The position numbers and the translations under genes were made by a program. The notes beneath the pieces were generated by a model. The model saw only the letters and a program-made list of their open reading frames with translations, made no database searches and was not told where the DNA came from. Below, piece after piece: positions 8,448 through 16,634 of a stretch of DNA of 64,000 bases (positions are counted from its first letter, which is position 1; each line of letters starts with the position of its first letter). This stretch comes from Chitinibacter bivalviorum. Lineage in GTDB: Bacteria; Pseudomonadota; Gammaproteobacteria; Burkholderiales; Chitinibacteraceae. The stretch spans positions 806,001 through 870,000 of the forward strand of contig NZ_CP058627.1 in NCBI RefSeq assembly GCF_013403565.1, read 5' to 3'.

Positions 8448-9422
8448 ATGCTGCTGTGCTTTCACCCACTCACGCTCTTGCTTGCTCTGGCCATCGCGCT
8501 GGTGCTGGAATGGTGCGTGGGTGAGCCACGGCGTTTTCACCCATTGGTCGGTTTCGGTCGATGGGTGAAGCGGATGGAGCAGCAATTTAATATAGGTCGT
8601 ATGGGTATTGCTCTAGGTGCATTTTCAGTACTGATTTTGCTGGCAATACCCCTTGTTATTTTTCTGGCTGTTGAACAAATCGTCACGCAATTGACCGATC
8701 ATCACGCGGTGCTACAGCTGGCGCTATTGGCGCTGCTGCATGGCATGGCGCTGTGGTTTGCGCTGGGCGCGAATAGCTTATTTCGCCACGTTGATGCGAT
8801 TGCCAAACCGCTCATTGCCCAAGATTTACCTGCGGCGCGGTATGCGCTGAGCATGATCGTGAGCCGCGATTGCACGCAATTATCCGAAACCGATATTGCC
8901 AAGGGTGCAATTGAGTCGACGCTAGAAAACGGCGCCGATGCGATTTTCTCGACGCTGTTCTGGTTTGTGCTGCTGGGCGGAGTGGGTGCCATCGTGCATC
9001 GCCTGGCCAATACGCTGGATGCAATGTGGGGTTATCGCACCGAAAGATTGATCTACTTCGGCCGTTGCGCAGCGCGGCTGGACGATGTACTCAATTTTAT
9101 CCCCGCCCGTTTAACCGCCGCGAGCTATGCCGTGTTGGGCGATACACGGCTGGCTTGGCAAGCATGGCGCGAGCAAGCGCCGTTGTGGGATAGCCCCAAC
9201 GCCGGGCCAGTCATGGCGGCGGGGGCTGGGGCGCTGAGACTAACTTTGGGCGGCAATGCCATTTATCACGGCCGAATCGAGCTACGCACTTGGCTGGGGT
9301 TTGGCCCCGCGCCGCTCGCCGCCGATATTGAGCGCAGTATCGATTTGGTAAAAAAAACGCTGGCTCTGTGGCTAGTTTGCTTGTTAGCCTTACCGCTGCT
9401 CACAATTGCGATGAGCTTCTAA
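8448..9422 (+). CDS. cbiB: Adenosylcobinamide-phosphate synthase CbiB
   Basis: 324-aa inner-membrane enzyme that attaches aminopropanol (or its phosphate) to adenosylcobyric acid. Family landmarks: EWCVGEPRRFHPLVGFGRWV near the N-terminus, SRDCTQLSETDIAKGAIESTLEN-type block around residue 140-165, HRLANTLDAMWGYRTERLIYFGRCAARLDDVLNFIPARLTA-type block around 185-225, and SPNAGPVMAAGAGAL before the C-terminus. Several hydrophobic helices are visible. In alphaproteobacterial and Pseudomonas naming this is CobD. It sits between btuB and the decarboxylase that makes its aminopropanol-phosphate substrate, so the two steps are genetically paired. Confidence 0.95.
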   Translation: MLLCFHPLTLLLALAIALVLEWCVGEPRRFHPLVGFGRWVKRMEQQFNIGRMGIALGAFSVLILLAIPLVIFLAVEQIVTQLTDHHAVLQLALLALLHGMALWFALGANSLFRHVDAIAKPLIAQDLPAARYALSMIVSRDCTQLSETDIAKGAIESTLENGADAIFSTLFWFVLLGGVGAIVHRLANTLDAMWGYRTERLIYFGRCAARLDDVLNFIPARLTAASYAVLGDTRLAWQAWREQAPLWDSPNAGPVMAAGAGALRLTLGGNAIYHGRIELRTWLGFGPAPLAADIERSIDLVKKTLALWLVCLLALPLLTIAMSF

Positions 9423-9437
9423 GTCAAGGAAACAGTA

Positions 9438-10460
9438 ATGAATAGCGCACCACGGCACGGCGGCAATATGCAAACTTTGATGGCCAATTTTGGCGGCACG
9501 CTGGCCGATTGGATCGATTGCTCGACGGGTATTGCACCCTATGCCTACCCCTTACCGCCGCTGCCGGTGGAAGTCGTGCAGCGTTTGCCGCATCCAAGCC
9601 CACACTTTTTAAGCTGCGCCGCGCAATATTACGGCAGCGAGCAGGTGTTGCCGGTGGCAGGTTCGCAAGCGGCGATCTGCGCACTCCCGATGTTGCGCGC
9701 AGCGGGTAAGGTTGGCGTACTGCGCGCATCGTATGCCGAGCACGCTTGGCGTTGGCAAATGGCAGGGCACACGGTTGTACCACTCAATAGCAACGAAATC
9801 GAATATGCAGTCGATCGACTGGATGTGCTGGTGCTGGTCAACCCGAATAATCCTGATGGTCAAATGTGGTCGAGTGACACGCTGCTTAATTTGCACCAAC
9901 GCATGGCTAGCCGGGGCGGCTGGCTGATTGTCGACGAAGCCTTTATGGATTGCATTACGCCAACGCAAAGCCTGTGCGCCGATGCTCATTTGCCTGGGCT
10001 GATTGTATTGCGCTCGGTTGGGAAATTTTTTGGTTTGGCGGGTTTGCGCCTTGGTTTTGTCTTTGCCGAGAAAAAACTGCGCGAGCAACTCGCTAGCTTG
10101 CTGGGGCCGTGGAGCGTGAGTGGCCCGGCGCTGTGGGCGGGCGAGCTGGCTTTGGCCGATAGCGCATGGCAAAGCGCGCAGCGCGAGCGGCTTAACGCCG
10201 ATGCCGATTGGCTGGGGCAATTACTCAGCTCCGTAGGATTACCGCCGCGCGGCTCGCATCCCTTGATGCAGTTTTGCCCAGTGAAAGAGATCGATCAATG
10301 GGGGTATGCATTGGCAAGTAATAGAATATATAGCCGCCCATTCAATACCCAAGATATAGGCGTGGATGCCATCCGCTTCGGCGCAGTCGCCATCCATGAT
10401 CGGGGCGAGTTTGAGCGACGTTTACGCGCTGCTGCGCAGCAAATATCGCCAGCAAAATAA
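9438..10460 (+). CDS. cobD: L-threonine-O-3-phosphate decarboxylase (CobD/CobC family)
   Basis: 340-aa PLP enzyme of aminotransferase fold class I that decarboxylates threonine phosphate to (R)-1-amino-2-propanol phosphate, the linker of the cobalamin nucleotide loop. The N-terminal RHGGN and DCSTGIAPYAYPLPP stretch is typical of CobC/CobD. The PLP-binding Lys is K196 in RSVGKFFGLAGLRLGF, NPNNPDG lies at 135-141 and the DEAFMD Asp at 166. AAGGA lies shortly before the ATG. Naming differs by organism: CobD in Salmonella, CobC in Pseudomonas. The product feeds CbiB, encoded just upstream. Confidence 0.92.
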   Translation: MNSAPRHGGNMQTLMANFGGTLADWIDCSTGIAPYAYPLPPLPVEVVQRLPHPSPHFLSCAAQYYGSEQVLPVAGSQAAICALPMLRAAGKVGVLRASYAEHAWRWQMAGHTVVPLNSNEIEYAVDRLDVLVLVNPNNPDGQMWSSDTLLNLHQRMASRGGWLIVDEAFMDCITPTQSLCADAHLPGLIVLRSVGKFFGLAGLRLGFVFAEKKLREQLASLLGPWSVSGPALWAGELALADSAWQSAQRERLNADADWLGQLLSSVGLPPRGSHPLMQFCPVKEIDQWGYALASNRIYSRPFNTQDIGVDAIRFGAVAIHDRGEFERRLRAAAQQISPAK

Positions 10461-10471
10461 AGGATATTTAT

Positions 10472-11272
10472 TTGCAAGATAATCATCTTCAAGGCCCGCA
10501 ACGCATCGCGTGTTTAAGCAGTGAAACGGTGGAAGTGCTGTATGCACTGGGTCAGCAGCATCGTATCGCAGGCATCACCGCCTTTGCGCGGCATCCGGCT
10601 GGCGTGACTAAACATCACCCGATTATTAGCGGATTTTCCACTGCCAAAGCTGAGAAAATTTTTGCCATTGAGCCTGATTTAATTTTGGCGTATTCGAGCT
10701 TGCAAGGTGAGATCGTTAAGGAATGCATTTTGGCTGGCTATGAAGTGCATTTTTTCAATCAAAAATCGCTTGCTGGCATCTTCAATATGATCGCCACCTT
10801 GGGGCGCTTGCTCGATTGCAGTGAACGAGCCGAGCAATTGATCGCCGAGCTGCAAGCAAACATCGCCGCCGCACAGCTGGAGGCCACCAGTTTTACCCAG
10901 CGGCCCAAAGTGTATTTTGAAGAATGGCACACGCCGCTGTATAGCGGCATTCGCTGGGTGTCTGAGCTGATCGCAATTGCAGGTGGCGAAGATGTGTTTG
11001 ATGCCATCTCGCAAGCCCCGCGAGCGAAAGATCGCACTGTCACACCAGAGCAAGTTATCGCGGCTGCGCCCGATTTGATCTTGGGTAGCTGGTGTGGCCA
11101 AACATTTGACACCGAGGCGGTGAAGCAGCGTGCCGGCTGGCAAAGCATCCCTGCGGTACAAAACAATGTTGTCTTTGATATTGCCAGCGAAGATTTGCTG
11201 GTGCCCGGCATCACCGCCATCACGCGCGGCTTGCCGTTGATTCAATCTTTTATTCGGAATATCGCCCAATGA
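10472..11272 (+). CDS. Leaderless BtuF-like cobalamin-binding protein
   Basis: 266 aa with the two-lobed periplasmic-binding-protein fold of BtuF/FhuD: RIACLSSETVEVLYALG, IFAIEPDLILAYSSLQ, a long linker helix, and APDLILGSWCG in the second lobe. No signal peptide or lipobox is visible, unlike the exported BtuF encoded at 14779. The start is TTG 10472, with AGGA seven bases upstream and only 11 nt after the cobD stop; no upstream codon would add an export signal. The end overlaps btuR as ATGA. It might therefore act in the cytoplasm, for example as a corrinoid carrier near BtuR, but this is inference. Confidence 0.75.
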   Translation: MQDNHLQGPQRIACLSSETVEVLYALGQQHRIAGITAFARHPAGVTKHHPIISGFSTAKAEKIFAIEPDLILAYSSLQGEIVKECILAGYEVHFFNQKSLAGIFNMIATLGRLLDCSERAEQLIAELQANIAAAQLEATSFTQRPKVYFEEWHTPLYSGIRWVSELIAIAGGEDVFDAISQAPRAKDRTVTPEQVIAAAPDLILGSWCGQTFDTEAVKQRAGWQSIPAVQNNVVFDIASEDLLVPGITAITRGLPLIQSFIRNIAQ

Positions 11273-11871
11273 GCCAAGAAAGCACCCGCAATGAACGCCA
11301 CGCCGCCCGCATGGCGCGCAAAAAAGCCATTATCGACGCCCACATTGCCGAGGCCAATATCGACACTGGCATCATGATTTTGCTCACCGGCAACGGCAAA
11401 GGTAAATCATCATCGGCCTTTGGCATGGTGGCGCGCGCGATTGGTCACGGCATGAAAGTGGGCGTCGTGCAATTTATCAAAAACCGCACCGATACCGGCG
11501 AAGAAGCCTTTTTGGGTAAGCACTGCGAATGGCATGTGATGGGCGACGGTTTTACGTGGGAAACGCAAAACTTTGAAGCCGACAAAGCGCGTTCGGAAGA
11601 AGCGTGGGCGATGGCAGCCAAAATGCTCAATGATGACAGCTACGATGTGGTCGTACTTGATGAGCTGACCTATTGCCTATCGTACGGCTATTTGGATAAA
11701 GCGACGGTGATCCGCGACATCGAATCGCGCCCCGAGATGCAACATGTCGTCGTGACGGGCCGCGCCGCCGTACCAGAACTGCGCGAGATTGCCGACACGA
11801 TTAGCGAATTGAACGACGAAAAACATGCGTACAAGGCGGGGATCAGAGCCCAAAAGGGCTTGGAGTGGTAA
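11269..11871 (+). CDS. btuR: Corrinoid adenosyltransferase (CobA/BtuR type)
   Basis: 200-aa ATP:cob(I)alamin/cob(I)yrinic acid a,c-diamide adenosyltransferase, which adds the upper ligand to salvaged or synthesised corrinoids. The modified P-loop GNGKGKSSSAFG is at residues 42-53, VVLDELTYCLSYGYLD is the Walker-B-like region, and VVVTGRAAVPELREIAD follows. The N-terminal RHAARMARKKAIID stretch matches the family's helix over the active site. Length is the usual 195-205 aa. The ATG overlaps the preceding TGA as ATGA, so expression is coupled. Confidence 0.95.
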   Translation: MSQESTRNERHAARMARKKAIIDAHIAEANIDTGIMILLTGNGKGKSSSAFGMVARAIGHGMKVGVVQFIKNRTDTGEEAFLGKHCEWHVMGDGFTWETQNFEADKARSEEAWAMAAKMLNDDSYDVVVLDELTYCLSYGYLDKATVIRDIESRPEMQHVVVTGRAAVPELREIADTISELNDEKHAYKAGIRAQKGLEW

Positions 11872-12049
11872 AAACGGCTTGAGTCATGCTGCGCATCCCG
11901 TGATCGCCGCTCTGGCAGTACTCGATAGTTATGAAGCCTCATGTACTGCAAGTAAATTCCGGTTTCTGCGTTCCGGCCGCGCAGCGCTGACGCTCGCTCG
12001 CTATGACTCAACCTCGTTTTTGATGCATTTTTTGAGGGTTAGTCGGTGA
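11872..12049 (+). other. Non-coding gap inside the cobalamin operon with a hairpin
   Basis: This 178-bp stretch is the only sizeable gap between btuB and btuD. GCAGTAC (11915-11921) and GTACTGC (11943-11949) can form a stem, and a GC-rich tract (GCGCAGCGCTGACGCTCGCTCGC, read about 11978-12000) follows. No convincing coding or promoter signal is seen. It could be a degenerate interspersed repeat that entered together with the two following genes. Confidence 0.4.
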
Positions 12050-12496
12050 ATGTCTGAATTGAAAAACTTGTTAGAAAAAACACTGCACGTAGAAATCCCG
12101 CTGACGCGTGAAATCGGCATTTCAGTCATCAGCGCCAGCACTCAGTTAGTCGAGCTTGCAGCGCCGTTGTCGCCGAATATCAACCACAAATGCACCGCCT
12201 TTGGCGGCAGCTTGTACGCCGTTGCGGTGTTGGCGGGTTGGAGTATGGTGTTTGCTAGGTTACATGCGGCGGGGATTCATGCGCATATCGTAATTCAAGA
12301 CGCGCAAATCGAGTATCTGCTGCCCGTGGTTGAAACTATCTCGGCAAGGTGTGAGTTAGCGGAAGACGACGAATTTGCGCGCTGCCTGAAATTATTCGAG
12401 CGCAAAGGGCGAGGGCGGATTGCTTTGGCGGTTGAAATCGTGACGCAGCAGGGTGTGGCGGTGAAATTTAGTGGGAATTATGTGATTCATAATTAA
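12050..12496 (+). CDS. YiiD-type hotdog thioesterase-domain protein
   Basis: 148 aa matching the C-terminal thioesterase-like domain of YiiD (hotdog fold), without the N-terminal acetyltransferase domain of the E. coli protein. Visible: the ELAAPLSPNINHKCTAFGGS-type segment around residues 37-57, with a conserved Asn-His and FGGSLYA helix, then IVIQDAQIEYLLPV and a C-terminal strand ending KFSGNYVIHN. The substrate is unknown. There is no obvious link to cobalamin; it shares the strand and lies directly before the NYN gene, suggesting the two were acquired together. The start is ATG 12050 with a weak GGTGA nearby. Confidence 0.75.
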   Translation: MSELKNLLEKTLHVEIPLTREIGISVISASTQLVELAAPLSPNINHKCTAFGGSLYAVAVLAGWSMVFARLHAAGIHAHIVIQDAQIEYLLPVVETISARCELAEDDEFARCLKLFERKGRGRIALAVEIVTQQGVAVKFSGNYVIHN

Positions 12497-12514
12497 TATC
12501 AAGAGAGAATAATA

Positions 12515-13360
12515 ATGAGTAAACTAAATCCAAAGTTTGAATTCAAGTTTGAGCCTGAAAATAATCACCAAAGAATAGCTGTCTTGATTGATGCGGATAA
12601 TGCACAGGCTAAACTTGTTAAACCCATTTTGGCTGAAATTGGAAAATTTGGTATTGCAACGGTCAAACGTATTTATGGCGATTTTACAAAACCTAATTTG
12701 AATTCTTGGAAAACAGTTCTATTAGAGCATTCAATTTTGCCTATGCAGCAATATGCATATACAACGGGTAAAAATGCCACTGACAGTGCGTTGATTATCG
12801 ATGCTATGGATTTGCTGCACACAGGACGGTTTGATGCGTTCTGTTTGGTTTCTAGTGACAGTGATTTTACAAGATTGGCTGCAAGAATTCGTGAATCAGG
12901 TTTAACAGTGTTCGGAATAGGCCGAGCAACAACCCCAACGCCATTCAAAGCCGCGTGTGATAAATTTATTGAAACAGATTATCTTGCTGCTGATGCGAGT
13001 ATTGACGCTGAGTTGCCTAAAGAAACTAAAGTCATCGAAAAGGCAATTATTAAAAAAGAACCAATTATTGTTAAAGAAGAAATAGCTCCTGCCGTGATCG
13101 GTACTGCAAATCTAAATCTTGACGTAGTTACACTACTTAAATCGGCTATTGACGAAATCTCAGATGATCAAGGGTATACCCGCATTTCAGATATAGGTTC
13201 ATATCTGACTCGTCAACAGCCAGATTTTGACTCAAGAAAATATGGTCATAAAAAACTAAGTGATTTAATTAAGGCGCATGCAAATAAGTTCTTAATTGAT
13301 GAGCGAGAAATTCGGATTGGTAGCCCAAAAGTGCTCTACGTTAAGAATAAAGGAAATTAA
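12515..13360 (+). CDS. NYN-domain (PIN-like) protein with C-terminal OST-HTH/LOTUS domain
   Basis: 281-aa LabA/DUF88-like protein. Residues about 18-158 form a NYN domain of the PIN nuclease superfamily: IAVLIDADN (Asp 26, 28), KNATDSALIIDAMDLL (Asp 90, 96), and FCLVSSDSDFTRLAARIRESG (Asp 115, 117). The acidic set for metal-dependent RNA cleavage looks complete. A Lys/Glu-rich linker (160-200) joins a LOTUS/OST-HTH domain at about 205-278 (GYTRISDIGSYLTRQQPDF, KLSDLIKAH), a proposed RNA-binding module. Base composition is clearly more AT-rich than the cobalamin genes around it. Its last codons supply AAAGGA for the cobB TTG start, so it is fully integrated in the operon. RNA-related function is inferred from domains only. 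Confidence 0.85.
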   Translation: MSKLNPKFEFKFEPENNHQRIAVLIDADNAQAKLVKPILAEIGKFGIATVKRIYGDFTKPNLNSWKTVLLEHSILPMQQYAYTTGKNATDSALIIDAMDLLHTGRFDAFCLVSSDSDFTRLAARIRESGLTVFGIGRATTPTPFKAACDKFIETDYLAADASIDAELPKETKVIEKAIIKKEPIIVKEEIAPAVIGTANLNLDVVTLLKSAIDEISDDQGYTRISDIGSYLTRQQPDFDSRKYGHKKLSDLIKAHANKFLIDEREIRIGSPKVLYVKNKGN

Positions 13361-14782
13361 TTGGCTTCAGTACTCCTCATCGCAGCCCCATCCTCAGGCT
13401 CTGGCAAAACCACCATCACCGCAGGTCTGGCATGGCTGTATCGTCGCCAAGGTCTGCTCGTAAAAGTTTTCAAATGCGGCCCTGATTTTCTCGATCCGCT
13501 GTTGCTCTGTTTTGCCAGTGGCGAGCCGGTTGATAATCTTGATTTATGGCTGGTTGGTGAGGATTTGTGTCGGCAGATGCTGGCGCAAGCGGCGCGTGAT
13601 TTCGATGTGATCTTGATCGAATCGGTGATGGGGCTGTTTGATGGCGAGCCGAGTACGGCTGATCTGGCGGTGAAATTTGGCCTGCCGGTGTTGGCGATAA
13701 TCGATGCGGGCGCAATGGCGCAGACCTTTGGTGCGCTGGCGTTTGGCTTGGCGCATTATCGTGCTGATTTGCCATTTTATGGTGTGCTGGCCAATAAAGT
13801 CGCGGGCGAGCGCCATGCGCAGATGCTGCAAGAGTCAATAAAGCCCCAGAACAAGGAGCGCGAGGCCGCGTTGCGAGCCGTTTGCGGGCAAGAAAAATCC
13901 GCAGCGAAAACTGAGGTAGTACAAGACGTACAGCGAGGTTTGCGCGAGGATTTGACGCCGCCTGCGAAAGGCGCAGTAGCGGAATCGCGTTCCGTTTGGA
14001 TGGGTTGGGTCGGTCGGGTTGAACCCTTACCCGAACGCCATTTAGGCTTGGCACTGCCCGAGGAAATACCCGATCTTGCTGCCAAGCTCGATGCCATAGC
14101 TGATGCGCTGGCTGGCCAAGCGATTGCGCAATTAGGCGCTCCGATTGAATTTGCCGCGCCCATTGAGCCTGAAATCCAGCCTTTACTGCGTGGAAAACGG
14201 ATTGCAATCGCGCGCGATGCGGCATTTTGTTTTATTTATCCGGCCAATTTACGCTGCCTTCAATTGCTGGGTGCGGAGTTGAGGTTTTTCTCCCCGCTGG
14301 CGCACGAGTCGCTCCCCGAGTGTGATGCGGTTTGGTTACCTGGTGGTTATCCCGAATTACATGCCGATACCTTAGCTGCGCATCCGACTATTCGCGCTGA
14401 ATTAGCTGCGCATTTGGCGGCGGACAAACCGATTTGGGCGGAGTGCGGTGGGATGTTGGCGCTGTGTGAAAGTTTGACTTTGGTCGATGGCAGCGTGAAG
14501 CCCATGTGGGGCTTGCTGCCCGCGCAGGCCGCGATGCAAACGCGTTTGGCTGCGTTGGGAGCGCAAAGTTTCAATCTTGGCCGTGGCGAAATCCGTGGGC
14601 ATACTTTCCATTATTCAAAGCTCACGACCGAATTAGCTCCCGTTGGGTATGGATCGCCATGCCGCTTGGGGTCTAATGGTGAGGCACTATACAAGCATGG
14701 GTATATCAAAGCGTCGTATATTCACAGCTGGTTTATGAGTCATCCATCCGCAACCGCGGCATTGTTTGGAGTTGTAGTATGA
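13361..14782 (+). CDS. cobB: Cobyrinic acid a,c-diamide synthase (CobB/CbiA)
   Basis: 473-aa glutamine-dependent ligase amidating the a and c side chains of the corrin ring. The N-terminal P-loop-like ATP site is SSGSGKTTIT (11-20), followed by KCGPDFLDP (38-46), ESVMGLFDG (87-95) and LPERHLGL (223-230). The C-terminal class I glutamine amidotransferase domain has LPGGYPELHAD and the WAECGGML nucleophile Cys, then His in a late HTFHYS segment. The TTG start directly follows the NYN stop, with AGGA six bases before it. Residues about 162-210 have no counterpart in the family pattern I know and look like an in-frame insertion. Also usable for amidating salvaged corrinoids. Confidence 0.93.
   Translation: MASVLLIAAPSSGSGKTTITAGLAWLYRRQGLLVKVFKCGPDFLDPLLLCFASGEPVDNLDLWLVGEDLCRQMLAQAARDFDVILIESVMGLFDGEPSTADLAVKFGLPVLAIIDAGAMAQTFGALAFGLAHYRADLPFYGVLANKVAGERHAQMLQESIKPQNKEREAALRAVCGQEKSAAKTEVVQDVQRGLREDLTPPAKGAVAESRSVWMGWVGRVEPLPERHLGLALPEEIPDLAAKLDAIADALAGQAIAQLGAPIEFAAPIEPEIQPLLRGKRIAIARDAAFCFIYPANLRCLQLLGAELRFFSPLAHESLPECDAVWLPGGYPELHADTLAAHPTIRAELAAHLAADKPIWAECGGMLALCESLTLVDGSVKPMWGLLPAQAAMQTRLAALGAQSFNLGRGEIRGHTFHYSKLTTELAPVGYGSPCRLGSNGEALYKHGYIKASYIHSWFMSHPSATAALFGVVV
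13844..13990 (+). repeat. In-frame insertion within cobB
   Basis: Between MLQESIKP and WMGWVGRVEPLPERHLGL about 49 residues rich in charged and low-complexity sequence (QNKEREAALRAVCGQEKSA and onward, including VVQDVQRGLREDL) are added where the family normally has a short link. This resembles a palindromic or interspersed repeat captured as coding sequence. The boundaries are estimates from family knowledge. The reading frame stays open and both catalytic domains are complete. Confidence 0.5.
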
Positions 14783-15645
14783 AGTTGATTTTTGCCCTTG
14801 CAATGAGCGTGGCCAGCGCAAGTGTATTGGCTGCGGTGAGTGTGAAAGATGATGTTGGCGCGACAATTGCATTGGCACAGCCCGCTAAGCGCATCATCAG
14901 CCTTGCGCCGCATGTGACTGAAGATTTGTTTGCGATTGGCGCCGGCAAATTGATTGTTGGCGCGGTCAATTATAGCGATTACCCGCCTGAGGCGAACCAA
15001 ATTGAGCGCATTGGCGGCTATAACGGTTTTGACTTGGAACGCATCCGCGCGCTTAAGCCCGATCTGATTATTGGCTGGGCAACAGGCAACCCAGAGCGGC
15101 AACTCGATCAGATTAAATCCTTGGGCATTCCAGTGTTTCTGACGTTTTCCAAAAAAATGAGCGACGTGCCTACCGTGTTGGAACGGCTTGGCACGCTATC
15201 GGGCAATGAGGCGGGGGCGGCCAAGGCGGCGAAAAGCTATCGCGATCAATTGGCGCAGTTGGAAAGAACCTATGCCGGCCGTAAACCTGTGCGGGTGTTT
15301 TACCAGATTTGGGATAGACCGCTAATGACGATCAACAACACACAAATCATCTCGGATGTGATGCGCGTGTGCGGCGGCGTGAATGTGTTTGGTACCCAAG
15401 TCGATCTAACGCCCAAGGTGGATGTTGAGGCTGTGCTGGCCGCCAACCCGGATGTCGTCATGACGAGCGGCGAGCCGGGCATGAAAACCGATTGGCTGGT
15501 GCCGTGGAAAAAGTGGAAAAATCTGAAAGCCACGCAGAATAATCAGTTTTATATGCTGCCTAAAGATAGCGTCAATCGGATGGGGCCACGCCTCGTTGAA
15601 GGCGGCAAAGCCATGTGCGAAGCGCTCGAAAAGGCGAGGCAATGA
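14779..15645 (+). CDS. btuF: Vitamin B12 ABC transporter, periplasmic binding protein
   Basis: 288-aa exported substrate-binding protein. The signal peptide is MKLIFALAMSVASASVLA at residues 1-18. The mature part shows the BtuF pattern: RIISLAPHVTEDLFAIGAG, the VGAVNYSDYPPEA loop, RIGGYNGFDLERIRALKPDLII, a linker helix, then AANPDVVMTSGEPG and a NRMGPRLVEGGKAMCEAL end. It delivers cobalamin that entered through BtuB to BtuCD. The ATG overlaps the cobB stop (ATGA), and its own TGA overlaps the btuC ATG, making btuF-btuC-btuD one coupled block. Confidence 0.93.
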   Translation: MKLIFALAMSVASASVLAAVSVKDDVGATIALAQPAKRIISLAPHVTEDLFAIGAGKLIVGAVNYSDYPPEANQIERIGGYNGFDLERIRALKPDLIIGWATGNPERQLDQIKSLGIPVFLTFSKKMSDVPTVLERLGTLSGNEAGAAKAAKSYRDQLAQLERTYAGRKPVRVFYQIWDRPLMTINNTQIISDVMRVCGGVNVFGTQVDLTPKVDVEAVLAANPDVVMTSGEPGMKTDWLVPWKKWKNLKATQNNQFYMLPKDSVNRMGPRLVEGGKAMCEALEKARQ

Positions 15646-16634
15646 AGTCTGCGCGTTTAACCCCGCAAAAAGTCAGCGCGACCATGGCGGTGCTCTTGCT
15701 ATTGATGCTGCTAGCTATCGCAGCGAGCCTTTGCTTTGGCTCGACCAATTACCGGCCATGGCAGCTTTGGAGTAGTGCTGATGAGGCTGCGCTGGCGCGC
15801 GATGTGGTGCTCGAGCTTCGCCTGCCGCGCACCTTGGCGGCGCTGGCGGTCGGCGGTCTGCTGGCGCTGGCTGGTACATTGCAGCAAGTCTTGTTGCGCA
15901 ACCCATTGGCTGATCCCTACATCCTGGGTACTTCTGGCGGGGCCAGTGTGGGCGCGCTGTTGGCGCTATTACTCGGGGTGGGTACTTTGGGCGTCAATCT
16001 GGCGGCAGGTGGTGGGGCGCTAGCCAGCATCATCATCGTGTTTTTGCTGGCGGGGCGTGATCACTCGGCGACGCAAACACGATTGCTGCTGACTGGCGTC
16101 GCTTTGGCCGCTTTTTGCGGTGCGCTTTCTTCATTGTTGCTCAGCATGGCGCCCGATGGCCTGCTGCGCGGCATGATTTTCTGGCTGATGGGGGATTTGG
16201 CAGGGGCGCATTGGCAGTCGGCCATGGTGATGTTGCTGGTGCTACTGATTGGCATTTGGCCCTTGGCGCGTGAGCTCAATATCATGGGTATGAGCTCAGA
16301 ATCTGCGTTTTCATTGGGGCTAAATCATAATACCCTGCGGTGGATATTGTATTTTGCCGCAGCGCTGGCCTGCGCATTGGCGGTTACGACCGCAGGGATG
16401 ATTGGCTTTGTTGGGCTCATCGTGCCGCATGCTTTGCGACTCATCATCGGGCAAGATTTACGTCTCTTGCTACCTGCCGCTGCGATGGCGGGTGGTGTTG
16501 TTTTGCTGCTGGCCGATATTCTGGCGCGCACCTTGATCGCGCCACAGCAATTGCCCGTCGGCGTGGTCATGGCCTTGCTCGGCGTGCCGGTGTTTTTATG
16601 GCTGCTGTCGCGCAAAGCGGGAGGCCGCCGATGA
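15642..16634 (+). CDS. btuC: Vitamin B12 ABC transporter permease
   Basis: 330-aa FecCD-family permease with about ten membrane helices. Recognisable blocks are LRLPRTLAALAVGGLLALAG, QVLLRNPLADPYILGTSGGASVG and, near the C-terminus, GMIGFVGLIVPHALRLIIG with the coupling helix that contacts the ATPase. ATG 15642 was chosen over an in-frame GTG at 15615 because it overlaps the btuF stop as ATGA and removes a hydrophilic extension. It pairs with BtuD at 16631 to import cobalamin across the inner membrane. Confidence 0.94.
   Translation: MKSARLTPQKVSATMAVLLLLMLLAIAASLCFGSTNYRPWQLWSSADEAALARDVVLELRLPRTLAALAVGGLLALAGTLQQVLLRNPLADPYILGTSGGASVGALLALLLGVGTLGVNLAAGGGALASIIIVFLLAGRDHSATQTRLLLTGVALAAFCGALSSLLLSMAPDGLLRGMIFWLMGDLAGAHWQSAMVMLLVLLIGIWPLARELNIMGMSSESAFSLGLNHNTLRWILYFAAALACALAVTTAGMIGFVGLIVPHALRLIIGQDLRLLLPAAAMAGGVVLLLADILARTLIAPQQLPVGVVMALLGVPVFLWLLSRKAGGRR

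Noticed and set aside
9609..10220. Long open frame antisense to cobD (203 codons)
   Set aside because: A shadow of a GC-rich gene: no family pattern, and the sense frame carries all cobD motifs.
16340..16630. Upstream extension of btuD
   Set aside because: It lies inside btuC in another frame and encodes Arg/His-rich nonsense; the ATGA overlap at 16631 fixes the start.
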